From Candidatus Mediterraneibacter intestinigallinarum (lineage in GTDB: Bacteria > Bacillota > Clostridia > Lachnospirales > Lachnospiraceae): a stretch of DNA of 34,617 bases. The position numbers were made by a program, and so were the translations under genes. Shown piece by piece: positions 24,388 to 32,427 of this stretch. Numbering within the stretch: position 1 is the stretch's first letter; the number at the start of each line of letters is the position of its first letter. The notes beneath the pieces were generated by a model that worked only from the letters and a program-made list of their open reading frames with translations, searched no databases and was not told the origin of the DNA. Location of the stretch: positions 1 through 34,617 of the forward strand of contig DWXI01000217.1 of the NCBI GenBank assembly GCA_019119265.1. The letters run 5' to 3'.

Positions 24388-26424
24388 ATGAAGAAGAAAC
24401 GATCCGGAATAAAAATATATCGGACATCATTGTCGGAACGAAAAAGGAGCAGGGTCAGCCTGTCCTTTTTTTGCCTTCAGACAGGAGTTCTGTGTCTTTT
24501 AATGATCCTGTGGTGGAATGCATTTTTAAATGTTTTTGCCATGCCTTTTGACAAAGTCCGTCTGTATGGGAGTACTGCCGCTGTGATACTCCTGCTGGAG
24601 ATCGCGGTAAGGAGATTTGGTTGGAAAGCAGGTGCGGCGGCCTTTGCGGCAGCCGCAGGAATACTCTGGTATAACAGGGATATTGTTATTGAACTGTATA
24701 ACTGGACTGTGGAAAATTATGAAGTCATACTCCATGGTCAGCCTTCCGGCGATGCGTCTTTCAGTTATATTGCAGCGCTGCTTGCCGTTCCTGTTCTGGA
24801 GGTACTGTTGTCTGTGCAAAGAAGTGGAAAAGGAACAGGATGGGCGTGCATCGTTCTCTGTTCGCCTTTTATTGCGGCTGCCTGCGCGGGAGTATTTCAG
24901 ACGGTTTTGCCTGCATGGCTGCTGGTGCTGGCGTCAGCGGCGTATTTTGTAACTGTGGTGCCCGATGGAGGTGGTTCCGGAAAAGGCCTGTTTTTGTGGA
25001 AATACGCGGTGCTGTCGATATTGGCCTGTATTGTCCTGGGAGGTCTGTCTTTCGGAGCAGGGAGGTTGCTGGATACGGGCAGAGCGTCCGAGGACAGCTT
25101 CTATTTCACAACAAGGGACGTCATCAGAACAGAAGTGATCGGAAGGGTGGAAGATGTGCTTTACGGCTCGGCACAGGAGCGGCGAAATTCCCCTTCCGCA
25201 GAAGAGATCCCGGAAGAGCCGGATGCGGAAGACATTGCTTTTGAAGATCCGGCTTATGCGGAAGAACCCGAAACGGAAGAGCCGGATCATCTTACAGGAT
25301 TTGGGTCTGAGACAGAGCCGGGAGAGTTGTCAACAGAAGAGAGCGGAACGACAGACCTGAACAGTCTTGCACGATTTGAACCCTCGGAAGGCGAGCCTGG
25401 AACATTCTTGGCAGCAGAGCAACCTGATGATACGGTATACTATGCCCTAAGCTGGGGATATGACTATTTAAATGACTCCTGGATCATGTCTGCCGAACCG
25501 CCGTCTGAAGAGGAGAGTCTGCTTTATCCACTGGATATTTACAACACATTGTCAGAGTTATGCAACTGGAATGTTGATTCTTTAGAGGAAGTGAGCCGGA
25601 ACATAAGCCGGGAGCTTTCTGAACGCGCCGCGTATGATACGGCTCCGGGGGCGGTGCCGGCAGGAAAAGAGTTTCTGGAATACTTTCTGTTCGAGAATCA
25701 CAAAGGGTTCTGTGTCCATTTTGCCACGGCAGCCACGCTGATGTACAGGTACTGCGGGTATTCTGCGAGATATGTGGAAGGATATGCCATACCGGCGTCT
25801 GCATTCCGGGAGAATGAAGGCGGAAAATATGAAGCTCAAGTCACTGGTGCGATGGGACATGCATGGTGTCAGGTATATGACGAGCAGACCGGAGAATGGC
25901 TGAATATGGAGCATACGCCTCCGGCGCCGGACGGCGCTTCCGGACTGCCGCCTGCGGCAAGCACCCGGGATGAGATGACGGTTGGGGAAAGGATCGTGTA
26001 TGATATATTTCCTGTTCTGATTCCGGTATGTCTTGCAGTTGCTCTGTGCGTAATTCTTTTCTTCGGTCAGGCGGCTGTGCGGACCGCAAGACGTGAACAG
26101 CGGTTCCGAAAGAAAAGAGGCGGCGAGGGCATAAGGGAGATGTATGATGCTGTCATTAAGACTGCCGTTTATCAGGGAATGAAAATTGAAGATCCCCTGC
26201 GGGAAGGGATTTCAAAAGAACTGTACATGGAATATCCGGAGATCAGAGAAGAAGAGTGGAACTGGATGTATACATGCGTGATGGAGAATATGTTTTATCA
26301 TCCCGATGATGAAAAGAAAGATTGGGCAAAAATGAGAGCGCTTTATACACGTTTCAGAAAAGCAGCGACGGAACATATGGGCCGAGTGCAGAGATGGCGG
26401 TTGCGATTTGTGCACTGTCTGTAA
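24388..26424 (+). CDS. Membrane-anchored transglutaminase-like protein (TgpA type)
   Basis: Start ATG 24388 follows AGGAGAGAGG; an ATG at 24343 is an alternative. The 678 residues have about six N-terminal membrane helices (25 to about 235), then an acidic, Pro/Glu-rich linker (about 260-345). The extracellular transglutaminase domain has Cys442 (GFCVHFATAATLMYR), His491 (MGHAWCQVYD) and an acidic residue at Glu508 (WLNMEHTPP). Many characterised transglutaminase-fold enzymes have Asp at that last position; Glu is seen in TgpA-like proteins. A last membrane helix (about 535-560) and a cytoplasmic DUF4129-like tail end the protein. With MoxR and DUF58 it forms a common but poorly understood envelope module. 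Confidence 0.9.
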   Translation: MKKKRSGIKIYRTSLSERKRSRVSLSFFCLQTGVLCLLMILWWNAFLNVFAMPFDKVRLYGSTAAVILLLEIAVRRFGWKAGAAAFAAAAGILWYNRDIVIELYNWTVENYEVILHGQPSGDASFSYIAALLAVPVLEVLLSVQRSGKGTGWACIVLCSPFIAAACAGVFQTVLPAWLLVLASAAYFVTVVPDGGGSGKGLFLWKYAVLSILACIVLGGLSFGAGRLLDTGRASEDSFYFTTRDVIRTEVIGRVEDVLYGSAQERRNSPSAEEIPEEPDAEDIAFEDPAYAEEPETEEPDHLTGFGSETEPGELSTEESGTTDLNSLARFEPSEGEPGTFLAAEQPDDTVYYALSWGYDYLNDSWIMSAEPPSEEESLLYPLDIYNTLSELCNWNVDSLEEVSRNISRELSERAAYDTAPGAVPAGKEFLEYFLFENHKGFCVHFATAATLMYRYCGYSARYVEGYAIPASAFRENEGGKYEAQVTGAMGHAWCQVYDEQTGEWLNMEHTPPAPDGASGLPPAASTRDEMTVGERIVYDIFPVLIPVCLAVALCVILFFGQAAVRTARREQRFRKKRGGEGIREMYDAVIKTAVYQGMKIEDPLREGISKELYMEYPEIREEEWNWMYTCVMENMFYHPDDEKKDWAKMRALYTRFRKAATEHMGRVQRWRLRFVHCL

Positions 26425-26496
26425 AAAAGTGCTGAGACATTCCCCGATGAGAATCGTCCGGTTCGTATTGCGGTATGTTAGTCCGCGTAGTAGAAC

Positions 26497-26525
26497 AGGG
26501 ATGCATTTTGCATCCCTATTTCATT
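26497..26525 (+). terminator. Terminator between the transglutaminase and convergent hydG
   Basis: AGGGATGCA (26497-26505) and TGCATCCCT (26509-26517) form a perfect 9-bp stem with a 3-base loop, followed by ATTTCATT on the plus strand. On the minus strand the following bases are not T-rich, so it mainly serves the plus-strand operon. Confidence 0.75.
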
Positions 26526-26531
26526 CAGGTC

Positions 26532-27953
26532 TCAGAACCGGAAATCTCTCCGGTTATCCTGTTCGATCAGTCTTAAATTCTCAAGTACAACAGCGCGTGC
26601 TTTTTCATTCGGCACATTGAGCACTTCTTTTTCAATCAGTTTGTCACCGATTGCTTTTGTTTCAGCCGATGCGTAATCCATCAGGTACTCTTTCAGCGTC
26701 ATGAGAGCATTCGGATGGCAGCAGTTCTGGATCTGTCCGCTCTTGCACAGTGACATGAAGCGGTCGCCGGTGCGGCCTTCACGGTAGCATGCGGTGCAGA
26801 AACTTGGAATGTAATCCATCTCCATGAGCCAGCGAACGACCTCATCCAGCGTACGGTTATCGCTGACGTCGAATTGCTCAGATTTCTGATCTTCGGGTTC
26901 CGGCTCGCAGTAGCCGCCTACGCTCGTCCTGGAGCCTCCGCTGATCTGGGAGATACCGAGATGCAGGACGCGCTCTCTTGTTTTCTGGTTCTCTCTTGTA
27001 GAGATGATCATGCCGGTATACGGAACAGCGATACGAATACAGGCGACAATCTTGGCAAATGTATCGTCGTCGATGCCATTGTCGAAGTCATCCGGGTTGA
27101 TGTCATCCGCATGTTTCAGTCTTGGCACGCTGATCGTGTGCGGACCTACGCCGAACGCTGCTTCCAGATGTTCCGCGTGCATCAAGAGTCCTGCAAATTC
27201 GTAGCGGTATTTGTCAAGGCCGAAGAGGACGCCAAGTCCTACATCATCGATGCCTCCTTCCATGGCGCGATCCATGGCCTCTGTATGATAGTTGTAGTCG
27301 TGCTTCGGTCCTGTCGGATGAAGTTCAAGATAACTTTCTTTATGGTAAGTCTCCTGGAAGAGAATGTAGGTTCCGATCCCTGCTTCCTTGAGGAGGCGGT
27401 AATTGTCCACAGTCGTTGCAGCGATGTTGATATTGACGCGGCGGATAGCGCCGTTTTTGTGTTTGATGCTGTAGATTGTCTCAATGGATTTCAGATAGTA
27501 GTCCATCGTGTTTCTTACTGGATCTTCCCCGGCTTCCAGAGCAAGACGCTTGTGGCCCATATCTTGAAGTGCGATAACTTCTCTTCTGATATCTTCCTGA
27601 GAGAGCTGCTTTCTCGGAATGTGTTTGTTCTTCGCATGGTAGGGGCAGTAGGTACAGCCGTTGATGCAGTAGTTAGACAGATAAAGCGGCGCGAACATAA
27701 CGATGCGGTTTCCGTAGAAATCTTTCTTGATCTGCTCCGCCAGCTTATAGATCTCCTGATTTTTCTCCTCGACCGGACAGGCGAGGAGAACGGACGCCTC
27801 CCTGTGAGAGAGACCTTTCCGATTCTTCGCTTTCTCAATGATCGAGTCGATCAGTTCGATATTCTCCTTATTCTCATCAGCATAAGCCAGTGTGTCAAGG
27901 ATTTCCTCGTGGTTGATGAAATCGTCTGCACACTTTGAGTTAACGTCGTACAT
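26532..27953 (-). CDS. hydG: [FeFe]-hydrogenase maturase HydG (radical SAM tyrosine lyase)
   Basis: HydG cleaves tyrosine to p-cresol and supplies the CO and cyanide ligands, as an Fe-CO-CN unit, for the hydrogenase H-cluster. The 473-residue length is normal. The radical SAM cluster cysteines are Cys96, Cys100 and Cys103 in CINGCTYCPY. The auxiliary cluster site near the C-terminus shows Cys386, Cys389 and Cys412 (the CX2C-X22-C pattern). The ThiH-like stretch GEDPVRNTMDYY and SQISGGSRTSVGGY are also present. It starts after AAGGAGG, 27 bases after hydE. HydF, the third maturase, and the hydrogenase itself are not in the window. Confidence 0.97.
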   Translation of the reverse strand: MYDVNSKCADDFINHEEILDTLAYADENKENIELIDSIIEKAKNRKGLSHREASVLLACPVEEKNQEIYKLAEQIKKDFYGNRIVMFAPLYLSNYCINGCTYCPYHAKNKHIPRKQLSQEDIRREVIALQDMGHKRLALEAGEDPVRNTMDYYLKSIETIYSIKHKNGAIRRVNINIAATTVDNYRLLKEAGIGTYILFQETYHKESYLELHPTGPKHDYNYHTEAMDRAMEGGIDDVGLGVLFGLDKYRYEFAGLLMHAEHLEAAFGVGPHTISVPRLKHADDINPDDFDNGIDDDTFAKIVACIRIAVPYTGMIISTRENQKTRERVLHLGISQISGGSRTSVGGYCEPEPEDQKSEQFDVSDNRTLDEVVRWLMEMDYIPSFCTACYREGRTGDRFMSLCKSGQIQNCCHPNALMTLKEYLMDYASAETKAIGDKLIEKEVLNVPNEKARAVVLENLRLIEQDNRRDFRF

Positions 27954-27980
27954 GATATGTATTCCTCCTTATTTTGTAAT

Positions 27981-29048
27981 TTATATATTCAGTGAATCGC
28001 CCCGGTCAACTGTAATGTGATAACCGATCTTTTCCATCCGTTCTTTCAGATGGTTCAGGCTCTCGGCGGCTTCGTCGCCGGTACAGATTTTGTTGTCGTA
28101 GAGCAGATATTTCTCCCGCACCTGTAAAGGAGAGAGATTCGGCATGACGACATTTGCCCCTGCGAGGATGCCCTTTTCCCTGCCCTCGGGATCGATCGTT
28201 CCGAGAGCGGTAGTGGCAGGAAGCAGTACGCGGGGGAGCAGCAGCCGGATTAGACCGAGCATGAAAAGAGTCAGCTCCACTGTACCGCCGGGGGCGTCTG
28301 CAAATGGGGTATCGTGGTGGGGAACAAAAGGTCCGATCCCTACCATCTGCGGGTTCAGCCTGGCGAGAAAAAGCATGTCGTCCGCCAGATTTTCCGGTGT
28401 CTGGAAAGGCACTCCCACCATGAAGCCGGTGCCTGTCTGATATCCGGATCTCTTCAGATCCCACAGGCATTTCTTTCGATGAGAGGCGCTCATCTGAGGG
28501 GGATGAAGCCTGTTGTAATGATCTTCGTTATAAGTTTCGTGGCGGAGCAGATACCGGTCGGCGCCGGCTTCATAAAGCTGCTGATAGCTTTTCCGGGAAC
28601 GCTCGCCTACAGAGAGGGTAACGGCACAGTCGGGGAAACTGTTCCGTATTGCAGAGACGATATCACAGAGCCGCTCATCCGTGAACCAGCCGTCCTCGCC
28701 GCCTTGGAGTACAAATGTCCGGAACCCCAGTTCATAACCCTGATCACAGCAGGAAAGGATGTCCTCTTTGGAGAGCCGGTAGCGCTGCGCGTATGTATTG
28801 CTTTTGCGAATGCCGCAGTAATAGCAGTCGTTCTTACAGTAATTGGTAAATTCGATCAGCCCGCGGATATAGATATCGTGTCCGTAGTGACGGATCCGTA
28901 CCACTCTGGCCAGTTCAAAGAGATAATCGGCGGCTGCGGGAGTGCGCTCTCTTATGAGTTCGATCCACTCGCTGCGCTTCAGTTTCCGGGTCAGACAGAG
29001 TTTGTCGATCAGCGCTTTTACTTTCTGTTCTCTTTCACCCGGAGTCAT
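27981..29048 (-). CDS. hydE: [FeFe]-hydrogenase maturase HydE (radical SAM)
   Basis: HydE is a radical SAM enzyme that acts on the HydG product during assembly of the two-iron subcluster. The 355-residue protein has the cluster cysteines Cys71, Cys75 and Cys78 (CKNDCYYCGIRKSN). It also carries FVLQGGEDGWFTDE and the HydE-typical LLRHETYNEDHYNRLHP and GIGPFVPHHDTPFAD. The start overlaps the stop of the upstream small gene by 4 bases (ATGA). The order TM1266-like, hydE, hydG on one strand indicates one operon dedicated to hydrogenase maturation, consistent with fermentative hydrogen metabolism. Confidence 0.96.
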   Translation of the reverse strand: MTPGEREQKVKALIDKLCLTRKLKRSEWIELIRERTPAAADYLFELARVVRIRHYGHDIYIRGLIEFTNYCKNDCYYCGIRKSNTYAQRYRLSKEDILSCCDQGYELGFRTFVLQGGEDGWFTDERLCDIVSAIRNSFPDCAVTLSVGERSRKSYQQLYEAGADRYLLRHETYNEDHYNRLHPPQMSASHRKKCLWDLKRSGYQTGTGFMVGVPFQTPENLADDMLFLARLNPQMVGIGPFVPHHDTPFADAPGGTVELTLFMLGLIRLLLPRVLLPATTALGTIDPEGREKGILAGANVVMPNLSPLQVREKYLLYDNKICTGDEAAESLNHLKERMEKIGYHITVDRGDSLNI

Positions 29049-29293
29049 ATGTTTTTCCCGTAGATTGTTTTTGTGCTGACGCCAGGCAGCATCCCCAGTT
29101 TGCCTGACAGAGCGCTTATGATATTATTTGGCGCATCTATGGCGATACTTATGATATGGATACCTTTTTCCCGGTATGGGATTCCCATTCTGCCGATCAC
29201 ATATTCCCCGTACTCGCTCAGCAGATGGTTCAGCTCATCGACAGATTCCCTTGATTCAAGGATGATGCCGATGAGAGCGATTCTTGTTTCCAT
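29045..29293 (-). CDS. TM1266-type iron-only hydrogenase system regulator
   Basis: The 82-residue protein (ETRIALIGIILESRESVDEL, YVIGRMGIPYREKGIHIISI, LSGKLGMLPGVSTKTIYGK) matches the small ACT/NikR-C-like family first seen as TM1266 in Thermotoga. The family is linked to iron-only hydrogenase maturation genes. It has no DNA-binding ribbon-helix-helix of its own, so it more likely acts as a ligand-sensing or protein-binding module. A strong AAGGAGG precedes the start. The gene overlaps hydE by 4 bases. Its leader (29294 to about 29520) carries a terminator-like stem, which could be its control point. Confidence 0.85.
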   Translation of the reverse strand: METRIALIGIILESRESVDELNHLLSEYGEYVIGRMGIPYREKGIHIISIAIDAPNNIISALSGKLGMLPGVSTKTIYGKNI

Positions 29294-29520
29294 GAAAACC
29301 TCCTTATCAGACTGCAGGGATTCATCAAATGTCCACGTATGCAGGGGCGTTAAATGTCCGCCCGTGGCGGCCTCTGCCGGGATTACCGCGCAAAAATGGC
29401 GCCTTTATGGCGCCATGATATCAAAAGTAAAGAGGATACTCCCTCTGTGTGTTACTTCCGGTATGTGCGCCTTATTGCTCAGAACATGCGGTCACAGCCT
29501 TTGCAGTCAGAACGTTTGTC
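29294..29520 (-). promoter_or_regulatory. Structured leader of the TM1266-hydE-hydG operon (candidate attenuator or riboswitch)
   Basis: From the predicted start near 29520 down to the first gene lie about 227 bases of non-coding RNA, read on the minus strand. In order they hold a two-part hairpin (AAGTAA with TTACTT enclosing AGAGG with CCTCT; plus 29421-29457). An intrinsic terminator follows at 29391-29416, then a GC-rich stretch (CCGCC-CGT-GGCGG, plus 29358-29370). Two direct repeats, TGCAGGG to AAATGTCC on the plus strand (29313-29337 and 29340-29362), come last. An upstream GGCGC word could pair with the terminator arm as an antiterminator. I do not recognise a known riboswitch class in it. 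Confidence 0.55.
29391..29416 (-). terminator. Leader terminator ahead of the TM1266-hydE-hydG genes
   Basis: On the minus strand ATGGCGCC, a 5-base ATAAA loop, GGCGCCAT and then TTTTG make a perfect 8-bp stem with a short U-run. It lies about 100 bases upstream of the first start codon and downstream of the predicted promoter. It would therefore stop transcription before the genes unless relieved. Confidence 0.75.
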
Positions 29521-29526
29521 TCAATC

Positions 29527-29555
29527 AGTATAACATGGCGGCGGGAAGGATACAA
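29527..29555 (-). promoter_or_regulatory. Sigma-A type promoter of the hydrogenase-maturation operon
   Basis: On the minus strand TTGTAT (plus 29550-29555) and TATACT (plus 29527-29532) are spaced by 17 bases. The start site would be near 29520. It is divergent from the acylphosphatase promoter, whose -35 box lies 10 bases away. Confidence 0.6.
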
Positions 29556-29565
29556 GAATCACCGA

Positions 29566-29594
29566 TTGATTTTCTTTTGTATGCGGGCTACAAT
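29566..29594 (+). promoter_or_regulatory. Sigma-A type promoter of the acylphosphatase-proC operon
   Basis: TTGATT (29566-29571) and TACAAT (29589-29594) are separated by 17 bases, giving a start near 29601. The ATG at 29615 has AAAGGAGG just upstream, so the 5' leader is very short. Confidence 0.55.
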
Positions 29595-29614
29595 AGGGAA
29601 AGGAGGAAACAGCT

Positions 29615-29887
29615 ATGTCAGAAATAAGAAAACATATTGTATTTCACGGGAGAGTGCAGGGCGTAGGCTTCCGTTATACTGCAAAATATATGGCTCAGTC
29701 GCTGGAACTGACAGGGTGGGTGAGAAATGAGTATGACGGAACCGTCACCATGGAAGTGCAGGGCAGAGAAGCGTTGATCAATAAGCTGCTCGTCAGGCTC
29801 AACCATGACAGGTTCATATCCATCGACTGGATGGACACAAAGGAAATCCCGCTCGCGGATACCGAGAGAAGCTTTTCAGTGAGATAG
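29615..29887 (+). CDS. Acylphosphatase
   Basis: This 90-residue enzyme hydrolyses carboxyl-phosphate bonds such as acetyl or carbamoyl phosphate. The active-site loop GRVQGVGFR ends with the phosphate-binding Arg20, and the catalytic Asn38 is in GWVRNEYDGTV. Length and motifs are complete. A clear AAAGGAGG precedes the ATG. It is the first gene of a plus-strand unit with proC 19 bases downstream. No functional link with its neighbours is evident. Confidence 0.95.
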   Translation: MSEIRKHIVFHGRVQGVGFRYTAKYMAQSLELTGWVRNEYDGTVTMEVQGREALINKLLVRLNHDRFISIDWMDTKEIPLADTERSFSVR

Positions 29888-29906
29888 AAGAGGAGAAAAA
29901 AGAGAA

Positions 29907-30716
29907 ATGGAAGAAAAAAGTATGAAGTTAGGATTTATCGGAACAGGAAATATGGCAGGCGCCATTATGGGCGGCATTATAAAAAATGAAATCTTCAGAC
30001 CGGATGAGATCATCGGCGCAGATATCTCCCCGGAAGGACGGAATCGGGTAAAAGAGACTTACGGGATCCATGTGACAGACAACAATGAAGAGGCTGCAGG
30101 GAACTCGGAAGTGCTGATCCTCTCTGTGAAACCGCAGTATTATGCAGATGCCATCGCTGAGATAAAAGACTGTATCAGCGAAGACCAGCTTATCATAACG
30201 ATCGCGCCGGGTAAGACGCTTGACTGGCTGGAAGAACAGTTCGGCAAGCCGGTGAAGATCGTGCGAACCATGCCGAACACCCCTGCTCTTGTAGGAGAGG
30301 GAATGACTGCGGCGTGCACAAATCAGTATGTGACAGAGGAGGAAAAAGAGTATGCGCTGAAAATCCTCAGCTCTTTCGGAAAGGTAGAGGTTGTGCCGGA
30401 GCATCTGATCGATGCAGTAGTGGCAGTGAGCGGAAGTTCACCGGCCTATGTGTTTATGTTCATAGAAGCAATGGCAGACGCTGCCGTAGCAGAGGGAATG
30501 CCAAGGCCGCAGGCATACCAGTTTGCGGCTCAGGCTGTGTATGGCAGTGCGAAGATGGTACTGGAGACAGGAAAGCATCCCGGCGAGTTGAAGGATATGG
30601 TATGCTCTCCGGCCGGAACGACTATTGAGGCAGTCCGGGTGCTCGAGGAAAAAGGATTCCGCAGCGCTGTGATCGAGGCAATGAAAGCGTGTGCAGACGT
30701 GTCAAGAAATATGTAA
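29907..30716 (+). CDS. proC: Pyrroline-5-carboxylate reductase
   Basis: ProC makes proline from pyrroline-5-carboxylate with NAD(P)H, the last step of the pathway. The 269 residues begin with a Rossmann motif (LGFIGTGNMAGAIMGGI) and contain ILSVKPQYYAD and RTMPNTPALVGEGMTA. The C-terminal dimerisation domain carries AVSGSSPAYVFMFIEAMADA and the substrate-site MVCSPAGTTIEAV. ATG 29907 follows GAGGAG; ATG 29922 is a possible alternative that would drop five residues. It sits between the acylphosphatase and a flavoprotein gene in one direction, probably one transcript. Confidence 0.96.
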   Translation: MEEKSMKLGFIGTGNMAGAIMGGIIKNEIFRPDEIIGADISPEGRNRVKETYGIHVTDNNEEAAGNSEVLILSVKPQYYADAIAEIKDCISEDQLIITIAPGKTLDWLEEQFGKPVKIVRTMPNTPALVGEGMTAACTNQYVTEEEKEYALKILSSFGKVEVVPEHLIDAVVAVSGSSPAYVFMFIEAMADAAVAEGMPRPQAYQFAAQAVYGSAKMVLETGKHPGELKDMVCSPAGTTIEAVRVLEEKGFRSAVIEAMKACADVSRNM

Positions 30717-30743
30717 TAATACAGGAAAAGAGGGTTGATAATT

Positions 30744-31649
30744 ATGTACGATATTGGAATCATCGGCGGAGGAACAGCCGGAATGACGGCTGCTATATAC
30801 GGGCAGCGTGCGGGGAAGCAGACGGTTATCATTGAAGGTAGCACTTTCGGCGGACAGATCACATCTTCCCCGAATGTAGAAAATTATCCGGGAATCGCCA
30901 GCGTGAGCGGGAGCGAATTCTCCATGAACCTTCTGGATCAGGCGACGAAACTGGGAGCTGAGACAGTGATGGAGCAAGTGACGGGAATCCGTGAAGAAGG
31001 AAAAATCAAGGTAATCGAGACTGCAGGAAAGGAATATCCGTGCAGAAGCGTTATACTTGCGACCGGCGTGACCCACCGCCACCTTGGAGTGCCGAATGAA
31101 GAGCGACTGACTGGAGCGGGAGTGTCATACTGCGCAACATGTGACGGTATGTTCTTCCGGGGAAAAGACGTGGCTGTAGTCGGCGGCGGCAGCACGGCTC
31201 TACAGGACGCCGAGTTCCTTGCAAATTACTGTAATAAGGTTTATCTGATCCATCGAAGGGATGAGTTCCGGGGAGAAGACAGCATCGTAAAACGTCTTGA
31301 AGGAAAAGAAAATGTAGAATTTCTGCTGAGCATGACAGTAAAAGAGATTATTGGCGACGCCATGGTCGAGGGGATGATACTGAATAATAAAAAGACAGGA
31401 GAAGAATCCGGACTGGAAGTATCCGGAGTATTTATCGCCGTAGGACAGATCCCCCAGAACGAAATTTTTGCCGACACCGTAAAACTCGACGGCAGCGGCT
31501 TCATCCTTGCTGCGGAAGACTGTGTGACTTCCCATCCGGGAATCTTTGCGGCAGGCGACTGCCGTACAAAAGAAGTAAGGCAGCTCACAACAGCGGCAGC
31601 CGACGGGGCGGTGGCAGCGTTGGCGGCGTGTAAATATATAGCAGAATAA
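30744..31649 (+). CDS. Thioredoxin reductase-like FAD/NAD(P) disulfide reductase
   Basis: ATG 30744 is preferred (GAGGG 9 bases upstream) over a TTG at 30735, giving 301 residues. The FAD site is IGIIGGGTAGMTAAIYG, the redox pair is Cys130-Cys133 in YCATCDGMFF, the NAD(P) site is VAVVGGGSTALQDA, and the C-terminal FAD motif is GIFAAGDCR. This is the low-molecular-weight thioredoxin reductase layout. No thioredoxin gene is adjacent, so it may instead reduce another partner or use ferredoxin. It is therefore left without a firm symbol. It ends the plus-strand unit begun by the acylphosphatase. Confidence 0.9.
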   Translation: MYDIGIIGGGTAGMTAAIYGQRAGKQTVIIEGSTFGGQITSSPNVENYPGIASVSGSEFSMNLLDQATKLGAETVMEQVTGIREEGKIKVIETAGKEYPCRSVILATGVTHRHLGVPNEERLTGAGVSYCATCDGMFFRGKDVAVVGGGSTALQDAEFLANYCNKVYLIHRRDEFRGEDSIVKRLEGKENVEFLLSMTVKEIIGDAMVEGMILNNKKTGEESGLEVSGVFIAVGQIPQNEIFADTVKLDGSGFILAAEDCVTSHPGIFAAGDCRTKEVRQLTTAAADGAVAALAACKYIAE

Positions 31650-31651
31650 AT

Positions 31652-31681
31652 CTGTTGTATAGATTATTCTATAGAAAACAG
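31652..31681 (+). repeat. Hairpin after the thioredoxin reductase-like gene
   Basis: CTGTT and TATAGA (31652-31656, 31658-31663) pair with TCTATA and AACAG (31668-31673, 31677-31681) around a TTAT loop, with small bulges. No T-run follows, so terminator function is uncertain. Confidence 0.45.
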
Positions 31682-31780
31682 AAAAGGGGGCTGAGCTGAA
31701 GTGCGGACGCTGCGAGAAGCGGATGCATCAGACGTCAGATTTTCTGGTTATCCGCAGAACATTCTATAAACAAATATTTA

Positions 31781-31835
31781 GAAAAACGGGAAGAAAGGGG
31801 AACTTTATCGATGAAGCTCCACTATCTTCCCGTTT
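31781..31835 (-). terminator. Terminator between convergent flavoprotein and DUF6106-like genes
   Basis: AAACGGGAAGA (31784-31794) and TCTTCCCGTTT (31825-31835) form a perfect 11-bp stem with a 30-base loop. On the minus strand the stem runs into a TTTTT tract, so it suits the DUF6106-like gene. The loop is longer than usual. Apart from this, the interval 31650-31924 has only a doubtful short frame. Confidence 0.6.
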
Positions 31836-31924
31836 CTATGAGTATATGTTCAGAGATTGTTGTGATTATCGGATGGAAAAACTGTCAATCGGTATAACGC
31901 ATAATCTCTGGAACAAGCACGAAT

Positions 31925-32425
31925 TTAGTCCTGGAACATCTTCATCCCCATCCACTGTTTCATATGGTCTGCCATTTTCGCATCAGGCTCGATATAGATG
32001 CATACGTTCTTCTGGTCGATGGGCATCATGATAGCATATGCTTTCCCGGACGGATTGCCTGAGCTGTAATCGTAGATCTTATCCGGTTTATAGGAATTCA
32101 GCCTTGGCGAACCTTTGGGGGCTATGATTTCAGCTCCCTGTATGTCTATGTTCTGCAGACGTTTACGCTTTGCCTTGTTGTAGATAGCATCAATCTGCAG
32201 GTCGTGGTTGAGTATGATATACTCATATTCCACATTTAACTTCGGAAAGACAAAATAATATGCAAGAACCGCCAGGATAACGGCAATCACAAATGACAGG
32301 ATTCCGATAAAAGGCATACCCAGCACCGCCACTGCTACGATCACAAGGATTATCAGGATGCGGAGAGGAAGGTCGTAAGGTTTTGGTCTGCGGGCTATAA
32401 GCTGTTCATATAATGCGTCGTTCAT
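31925..32425 (-). CDS. DUF6106-like small membrane protein
   Basis: The 166-residue protein starts with a short cytoplasmic segment (MNDALYEQLIARRPKPYD), then two membrane helices (about 21-60). A soluble beta-rich domain follows (VEYEYIILNHDLQIDAIYNK, KRKRLQNIDIQGAEIIAP, VCIYIEPDAKMADHMKQWMG). I recognise this as the Lachnospiraceae DUF6106 pattern from memory; no function is known. It lies 2 bases after the PucR-type regulator gene and is probably translated with it. Confidence 0.75.
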   Translation of the reverse strand: MNDALYEQLIARRPKPYDLPLRILIILVIVAVAVLGMPFIGILSFVIAVILAVLAYYFVFPKLNVEYEYIILNHDLQIDAIYNKAKRKRLQNIDIQGAEIIAPKGSPRLNSYKPDKIYDYSSGNPSGKAYAIMMPIDQKNVCIYIEPDAKMADHMKQWMGMKMFQD

Positions 32426-32427
32426 AG

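Noticed and set aside
24388-26424. Glu508 as a damaged transglutaminase active site
   Set aside because: Glu at this position is common in TgpA-like membrane transglutaminases, so it is not evidence of inactivation.
26874-27938. 354-codon open frame on the plus strand
   Set aside because: It is antisense to hydG, which has all its cluster cysteines; the frame is a codon-bias shadow.
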